Source of the DNA: Listeria innocua
GTDB taxonomy: Bacteria; Bacillota; Bacilli; Lactobacillales; Listeriaceae
Length of the DNA stretch: 64,000 nucleotides
Direction: 5' to 3'
Assembly (NCBI RefSeq): GCF_028596125.1
Contig: NZ_CP117229.1
Coordinates: 2,154,001 to 2,218,000 of the forward strand
Position numbers and translations under genes: made by a program. Every line of letters starts with the position of its first letter. The first letter of the stretch is position 1. The notes below the pieces were generated by a model. It was not told the origin of the DNA, searched no databases, and saw only the letters and a program-made list of their open reading frames with translations. Positions 58,301 through 64,000 of the stretch are shown here, in pieces.

Positions 58301-59170
58301 ATGGACGGATATAATGATTTAAAAAAAGCAGAAAAAGCCGCCTTTTTAAGTATATTTGCTTACTTATTTCTTTCCGTTTTAAAAATTGCAGCTGGTCATT
58401 TCGGAAATTCTGATGCATTACTTGCAGATGGATTAAATAACACAACAGATATAGTCGCATCCGTTGCTCTTCTGATTGGCCTTAGAATTTCACGCATTCC
58501 ACCTGACGCCGATCATTCTTATGGTCACCGGCGAACAGAAACAATTAGCTCCTTAATTGCATCCATTATTATGTTTTTAGTTGGTGTTCAAGTCATTTGG
58601 AGTTCTATTGTTCATATTATTGAAAAGGAATTCACTGCACCTTCCATGTTGACTGCTATTGTAGCACTTTTTTCAGGTGTATTCATGTATGCTATTTATT
58701 TATATAATCATAGACTCGCGAAAAAACTTGATAGTCAGGCGGTCCGAGCTGCTGCTTATGATAATCGCTCGGATGCATTTGTTAGTTTTGGTGCATTCAT
58801 TGGAATTATCGGAGCAGTACTTGGAATTCCGTGGCTTGATTCAGTGACAGCCTTTTTAGTTGGTGTTTTAATTGTTTATACGGCTGTCAAAATCTTTTAT
58901 GATGCAGCTCATACATTAACAGATGGCTTTGATGTATCCAAATTAGAAACAATTCACGATTTAATCGCTTCTGTCCCCGATGTCAAAAAAGTTATTGATA
59001 TAAAGGCGCGGATGAATGGAAATCGTATTTGGATTGATGCAACTATCGCAGTTGATCCAGATTTAAATGTAGTAAAAAGCCATGAAATCACTGAAATTGT
59101 TGAACAAAAAATCCGTAATGAATACGAAGGTGCATTTACGTTAGTCCATATTGAACCTTTTTTTGAATAA
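58301..59170 (+). CDS. Cation diffusion facilitator family transporter (lmo2231-like)
   Basis: The product is 289 residues from ATG 58301 (MDGYNDLKKAEKAAFL), AAAGGGG upstream. Six membrane helices; metal sites ALLADGLNNTTDIV, HSYGHRRTE and DNRSDAFVS give the typical H/D ligands. C-terminal cytoplasmic domain about 205-289. Exports Zn, Mn, Fe or Co; the DD-type helix II and V ligands resemble manganese/iron exporters of the MntE/YdfM kind, but metal choice is inference. Confidence 0.92.
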   Translation: MDGYNDLKKAEKAAFLSIFAYLFLSVLKIAAGHFGNSDALLADGLNNTTDIVASVALLIGLRISRIPPDADHSYGHRRTETISSLIASIIMFLVGVQVIWSSIVHIIEKEFTAPSMLTAIVALFSGVFMYAIYLYNHRLAKKLDSQAVRAAAYDNRSDAFVSFGAFIGIIGAVLGIPWLDSVTAFLVGVLIVYTAVKIFYDAAHTLTDGFDVSKLETIHDLIASVPDVKKVIDIKARMNGNRIWIDATIAVDPDLNVVKSHEITEIVEQKIRNEYEGAFTLVHIEPFFE

Positions 59171-59427
59171 TATTCATTGTCAATAATCGTAAAGTCAACT
59201 ATAATTTAGATTAAAGTATCATTTGCTGGGAGGGAATATTCGATGGGGCAGAGAAACTAATTCACTTAAATTATCTAACTAGAATGAAAAGTATGCAGCA
59301 ATACATTGGAGGAGTTCTCTTCCAGAGCCGTTTTTTTCTTCTATATAGATAGTTTTATCATAAGCTTATTTATATTAAATTAGGAGGTGTTTGCCTTAGC
59401 AGAAACAGTTTCTGCCAAGGCGATTTA
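59171..59427 (+). promoter_or_regulatory. Structured leader before the CNNM/CBS gene
   Basis: Contains a hairpin TGGAGGAG/CTCTTCCA (59307-59324) followed by seven T (59331-59337). A second one, GCCTT-GCAGAAAC / GTTTCTGC-AAGGC (59393-59421), lies between the AGGAGG ribosome site (59382-59387) and the TTG start at 59428. The G-rich part 59225-59255 could be part of a leader RNA; I cannot match it to a known riboswitch. Confidence 0.5.
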
Positions 59428-60732
59428 TTGATATTAACCATTAAATTTTTAATTATAGCTTTACTTATTGCTATATCGGCGTTTTTCGTGGCAACGGAAT
59501 TTGCGATTGTAAAAATGCGACCGAGCCGTTTGGACCAATTAATTGCAGAGAAAGATAAACGTGCGGTTCTTGCTAGACATATTTACAATCATTTGAACGC
59601 TTACTTATCGGCCTGCCAACTCGGGATAACGATTAGTTCTCTTGGACTTGGTTGGTTAGGGGAATCTACGGTTGAAGCTGCATTGCATCCATTATTCAGC
59701 TTGCTAGAACTACCACAATCTGCTATTACGATTCTTTCGTTCACTATAGCCTTTCTTTTTATCACGTTCTTACACGTGGTTGTCGGGGAACTTGTACCGA
59801 AAACACTTGCGATTGATAAAACTGAAACGGTTGCTCTTGCGGTAGCACGTCCACTGCATATTTTTTATAAAGTGATGTTCCCGTTCATTTGGATTTTAAA
59901 TGGTTCTGCGGTTTTCATCGCGCGTTTATTCGGCTTAGAGCCAGCTTCTGAACATGAAATCGCTCATACAGAAGATGAGTTAAAAATAATCGTTGGCGAA
60001 AGTTATAAGAGCGGTGAAATCAATCAATCAGAATTCCGTTATGTGAATAAGATTTTTGATTTTGACGAACGTATGGCGAAAGAAGTCATGATTCCGCGAA
60101 CGGAGATTGTAACGGTTGATACGGGATCTACTATCGGCGAATTATCCGACATCATGCAAAATGAGCGTTATACGCGCTATCCAGTTATTGATGGAGATAA
60201 GGACCACGTTATTGGTGTACTTAATTTAAAAGAAATTTTGTCAGCATATGTGGAACACGGATCGAATCCAAGTTTTAGTATTGATCCTTACGTAAAACCA
60301 ATTATTCGTGTGATTGAAACAATTCCAATTAAAGAATTGCTTTTCCGAATGCAGCGCGAACGCTCCCATATTGCGATTTTACTTGACGAATATGGCGGTA
60401 CTTCCGGGCTCGTTACGGTAGAAGATATTGTCGAGGAAATCGTTGGTGATATTCGCGATGAATTTGATGCTGATGAAATTCCAGAAATCCGTAAAATCAA
60501 AGACGGTCACTACATTGTTGACGCAAAACTTCTGATTGATGAAGTAAATAATATTTTAGGTACTGAAATCGAGGAAGAAGAAGTTGACACAATCGGCGGC
60601 TGGTTCTTAACACAAAATTATGAAGTAGAAGTTGGGGACGAAATCGATTACGATGGCTTTATTTTCCGCGTGAAACAAGGCGAACCCCATCATATTGAAT
60701 ATATTGAGATTATCAAAAAAACAAATGACTAA
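59428..60732 (+). CDS. CNNM/CorC-HlyC family membrane protein with CBS pair (lmo2232-like)
   Basis: The product is 434 residues. DUF21/CNNM membrane domain about 1-185 with SAFFVATEFAIVKMRPSRL and VVGELVPKTLAI, two CBS domains about 200-330 (EVMIPRTEIVTVD; LLDEYGGTSGLVTVEDIVEEIVGDI in part), C-terminal CorC_HlyC domain about 345-430. Related to Mg exporters, though annotated as hemolysin-like. TTG start with no ribosome site immediately upstream; AGGAGG is 40 nt away across a hairpin. Confidence 0.9.
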   Translation: MILTIKFLIIALLIAISAFFVATEFAIVKMRPSRLDQLIAEKDKRAVLARHIYNHLNAYLSACQLGITISSLGLGWLGESTVEAALHPLFSLLELPQSAITILSFTIAFLFITFLHVVVGELVPKTLAIDKTETVALAVARPLHIFYKVMFPFIWILNGSAVFIARLFGLEPASEHEIAHTEDELKIIVGESYKSGEINQSEFRYVNKIFDFDERMAKEVMIPRTEIVTVDTGSTIGELSDIMQNERYTRYPVIDGDKDHVIGVLNLKEILSAYVEHGSNPSFSIDPYVKPIIRVIETIPIKELLFRMQRERSHIAILLDEYGGTSGLVTVEDIVEEIVGDIRDEFDADEIPEIRKIKDGHYIVDAKLLIDEVNNILGTEIEEEEVDTIGGWFLTQNYEVEVGDEIDYDGFIFRVKQGEPHHIEYIEIIKKTND

Positions 60733-60735
60733 TAA

Positions 60736-60774
60736 TAAAGGTAGCTATCCATTCACTTGGATAGCTACCTTTTT
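60736..60774. terminator. Bidirectional terminator between the CNNM/CBS gene and the LysR gene
   Basis: Perfect arms AAAGGTAGCTATCC (60737-60750) and GGATAGCTACCTTT (60759-60772), A/T-runs outside. Confidence 0.92.
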
Positions 60775-61651
60775 AAATGCGATGTTCTAGCATAAATTGT
60801 TTGAATCGCTCTGCTGCTGGAGTTAACGTTTGGTTTTTTACAACCGCTAAATAAAAGAAACGTTCCCAGTTTGGACTTCTAATTGGTAAAACTTTAACGT
60901 CCACATAATTTAAAATCGGCATATTTGGAACAACGGCAATCCCAAAATTTTGCGCAACCATCCCTGCAATCACTTGATCTACTTCGATTTCATAGGCAAT
61001 TTTGTAATCCTCGCCAATTTTTCTAAATAAATCATCAATAATTGGTCGTAAGCCGCTTTTCTTTGAGAAAGCAATATGCGGGTATGGCACGGTTTCAATT
61101 AAATCAATCCAATCTTTTTCAGCTAATGGATGACTTTTTGGTACAATCAGCACTAATTCTTGTTTTGCAATCGGTGTAAAATGAATATTTCGTTCATTCT
61201 CGAGCTTAGAGCATATCCCAATATCGTATTTCTTTTCTTTTAGTCCTTGAATAATATCAATCGAAACACCCGTATGAAAAACGAAATCAATTTTCTTTTC
61301 TGGTTCTGTTTGTATGAATTCTTGAACAAGCTTAGGCACAAGTGAGGTTCCAAGCGTTTGTAAAAATGCTAAATCAATCTGCCCTTCTCCGTTTGCGGCT
61401 TTTTTGGTAGTTGCTACTCCGGCATCAATCATGTCTAACGATTCTTCTACATAATCCAGAAATACTTTTCCAGCCTTGCTTAATCCAATGTTTCGTCCCT
61501 CTTTTTCAAATAAAGGTATACCTAATTCTTGTTCTAACGAAGAAATTGCGTGACTTAAACTCGGTTGAGTGATGAGTAATTTTTCAGCTGCTTTTGTGTA
61601 ATGTTCCATGTGCGCCAATGTGACGAAATAACGTAAATGGTGTAAATTCAT
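60773..61651 (-). CDS. LysR-family transcription regulator (lmo2233-like)
   Basis: The product is 292 residues. N-terminal HTH MNLHHLRYFVTLAHMEHYTKAAEKLLITQPSLSHAISSLE (in part), then a periplasmic-binding-like effector domain about 92-290. Similar to CynR/YofA-type proteins. Divergent from the isomerase-reductase operon, so it is the probable regulator; effector unknown. Confidence 0.9.
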   Translation of the reverse strand: MNLHHLRYFVTLAHMEHYTKAAEKLLITQPSLSHAISSLEQELGIPLFEKEGRNIGLSKAGKVFLDYVEESLDMIDAGVATTKKAANGEGQIDLAFLQTLGTSLVPKLVQEFIQTEPEKKIDFVFHTGVSIDIIQGLKEKKYDIGICSKLENERNIHFTPIAKQELVLIVPKSHPLAEKDWIDLIETVPYPHIAFSKKSGLRPIIDDLFRKIGEDYKIAYEIEVDQVIAGMVAQNFGIAVVPNMPILNYVDVKVLPIRSPNWERFFYLAVVKNQTLTPAAERFKQFMLEHRI

Positions 61652-62806
<1,155 letters not shown>

Positions 62807-62875
62807 TAAAATAATTAAACATGTGAAAAAAGTAACGTAACAAGAAGATTCTACCTTGAAAGGGAAGTGTTTTTT

Positions 62876-64000
62876 TTGAAATTTAATTCGATGTTCTCAC
62901 CGATTGATATCGGGCCTATGAGAGTACCAAATCGTTTTGTTGTATCTCCAATGTGTAATAACTATGCGAATACAGATGGCACTTTAACAGATACTTCATT
63001 AGCCTATTATAAAGAACGTGCGCTTGGTGGCTTTGGTCTAATTACTTTTGAAGCGACCGTTGTAGATGTTCGGGCAAAAGGCGGCGCAAATAAAGCATGT
63101 CTTTATAGCGATCATCAAATTGCCAGTTTTAAACGAGTGATAGATGCTTGTCATGACGCGGGTGCCAAAATCTCTGTGCAATTGCAACACGCTGGACCTG
63201 AAGGAAATTCTAAAGTTTCTGGTTATCCTTTAAAAGCAGCTTCCGCCATCGCTTCAGCAGAAGGACGCAATACACCGGAAGCCATTTCACGGGAAGAACT
63301 TTATGAATTAATTGAACTTTACGGGGAAGCGGCTTTACGAGCAAAAAAAGCTGGGGCTGATGCAGTAGAAGTTCACTGCGCTCATGGTTATTTAGTAAGT
63401 AGTTTCCTATCTGGACGCACGAATAAACGTGTGGATGAATTCGGCGGCTGTTTTGAAAATAGAATGCGACTACCAAGACTCATTATCGAAAGCATTCGAA
63501 AACGTGTTGGTCATTCCATCGCAATCCTATGCCGAATTAACAGTACGGATGGCGTGGATGGCGGACTAAGTGTCCAAGATAGTGCGACGGTAGCTGCTTA
63601 TTTGGAAGATTGTGGTTTAGATGGTTTGCATGTTTCTCGTAGCGTTCATATTCGCGATGAATACATGTGGGCTCCTACCGTGTTACACGCTGGTTTTAGT
63701 TCTGACCTTGTAACACAAATTAAACGCGCGGTTTCTATCCCAGTAATTACAGTTGGGCGTTTCACCGAGCCGCATTATGCTGAACTAATGGTTCGCGAAG
63801 GTCGGGCTGACTTAGTTGCTTTCGGACGACAATCGTTAGCTGATCCAGAAACACCGAATAAGGCGGCGGCTGGAAAACTAGACGAATTACTTCCTTGTAT
63901 CGCTTGTCTTCAAGGTTGTGTCGCTAACATGTATGCTGGAAAACCTATTACTTGTTTAGTGAATCCTCTACTCGGCCGCGAATCCGAAGCCTATTTGCCA
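62876..64000 (+). CDS. NADH:flavin oxidoreductase/2-enoate reductase, N-terminal 375 residues (lmo2235-like)
   Basis: Cut by the right edge. TTG start at 62876-62878 with AAAGGGAAG upstream. Residues 1-340 form an old-yellow-enzyme barrel: FVVSPMCNNYA, QLQHAGPEG, VHCAHGYLVSSFLSGRTNKR and DLVAFGRQSLADPE. Then CIACLQGCV plus a Cys 12 residues later (C-x2-C-x3-C-x11-C) would bind a 4Fe-4S cluster. The usual next domain is a FAD/NAD(P)H domain, outside the window. BaiCD/2,4-dienoyl-CoA reductase type; may reduce an unsaturated product related to the isomerase step. Confidence 0.9.
   Translation, partial: MKFNSMFSPIDIGPMRVPNRFVVSPMCNNYANTDGTLTDTSLAYYKERALGGFGLITFEATVVDVRAKGGANKACLYSDHQIASFKRVIDACHDAGAKISVQLQHAGPEGNSKVSGYPLKAASAIASAEGRNTPEAISREELYELIELYGEAALRAKKAGADAVEVHCAHGYLVSSFLSGRTNKRVDEFGGCFENRMRLPRLIIESIRKRVGHSIAILCRINSTDGVDGGLSVQDSATVAAYLEDCGLDGLHVSRSVHIRDEYMWAPTVLHAGFSSDLVTQIKRAVSIPVITVGRFTEPHYAELMVREGRADLVAFGRQSLADPETPNKAAAGKLDELLPCIACLQGCVANMYAGKPITCLVNPLLGRESEAYLP

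Overview
The window is low-GC Firmicute chromosome and matches Listeria, most likely L. monocytogenes or a close relative. The gene order I recall from L. monocytogenes EGD-e (lmo2178 to lmo2235) is reproduced without visible rearrangement: LPXTG proteins, the srtB/hbp heme locus, pepF-coiA-mecA-spxA, oppABCDF, trpS, fabHF, clpB, hemEH, ecsAB, prsA2, yhaMNO, fumC, a class A PBP, and the lmo2230-lmo2235 group. Synteny and names are from memory; no database was searched. I see no insertion sequence, prophage, CRISPR array, rRNA or tRNA.

Layout. 1-5.6 kb: two LPXTG surface proteins, the first running off the left edge. 5.7-12.2 kb: a Fur-controlled heme/iron operon on the minus strand (hbp1, hbp2/svpA, an ABC importer, srtB, and a small phage-type Gp157-family gene), divided by three terminator-like hairpins. 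12.3-12.9 kb: a small unknown gene and what I read as an RsaE/RoxS-family small RNA. 12.9-23.6 kb: pepF, coiA, mecA, spxA and the opp operon. 24-26.8 kb: a DUF3899 protein, T-box-controlled trpS and an ohrR-ohr peroxide module. 26.9-37.5 kb: fabH/fabF with a FapR operator, a GW-module autolysin, gpmA, CtsR-controlled clpB, a Bax-inhibitor-1 membrane protein, a HAD phosphatase, an acetyltransferase and a small XRE regulator. 37.7-45 kb: hemEH facing a heme monooxygenase, ecsAB, hit, a YtxH protein, a DUF3267 protein and prsA2. 45-57.5 kb: yhaM-yhaN-yhaO, yheA/yheB-like genes, fumC, an ABC exporter group and a class A PBP. 57.8-64 kb: a LMW-phosphatase-fold protein lacking its catalytic Cys, a CDF cation transporter, a CNNM/CBS membrane protein, a LysR regulator, a sugar-phosphate isomerase-like protein and a flavin/iron-sulfur enoate reductase cut by the right edge.

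Themes. Heme is handled at three places within 40 kb: capture (hbp1, hbp2, SrtB, ABC importer), synthesis (hemE, hemH) and breakdown (hmoB type). Protein quality control is also dense (MecA, Spx, ClpB, PepF, PrsA2, Ecs). Several regulatory elements can be read directly: Fur, CtsR, FapR and OhrR operators, a Trp T-box, two possible SigB promoters and a cre-like site.

The most interesting element outside protein genes is the roughly 100-nt minus-strand RNA at 12627-12728. It has a sigma-A promoter, a C-rich anti-Shine-Dalgarno hairpin loop, a second CU-rich site and an intrinsic terminator. It lies beside pepF, and its loop has 12 nt of perfect complementarity to the ribosome binding site of the neighbouring hbp2/svpA gene.
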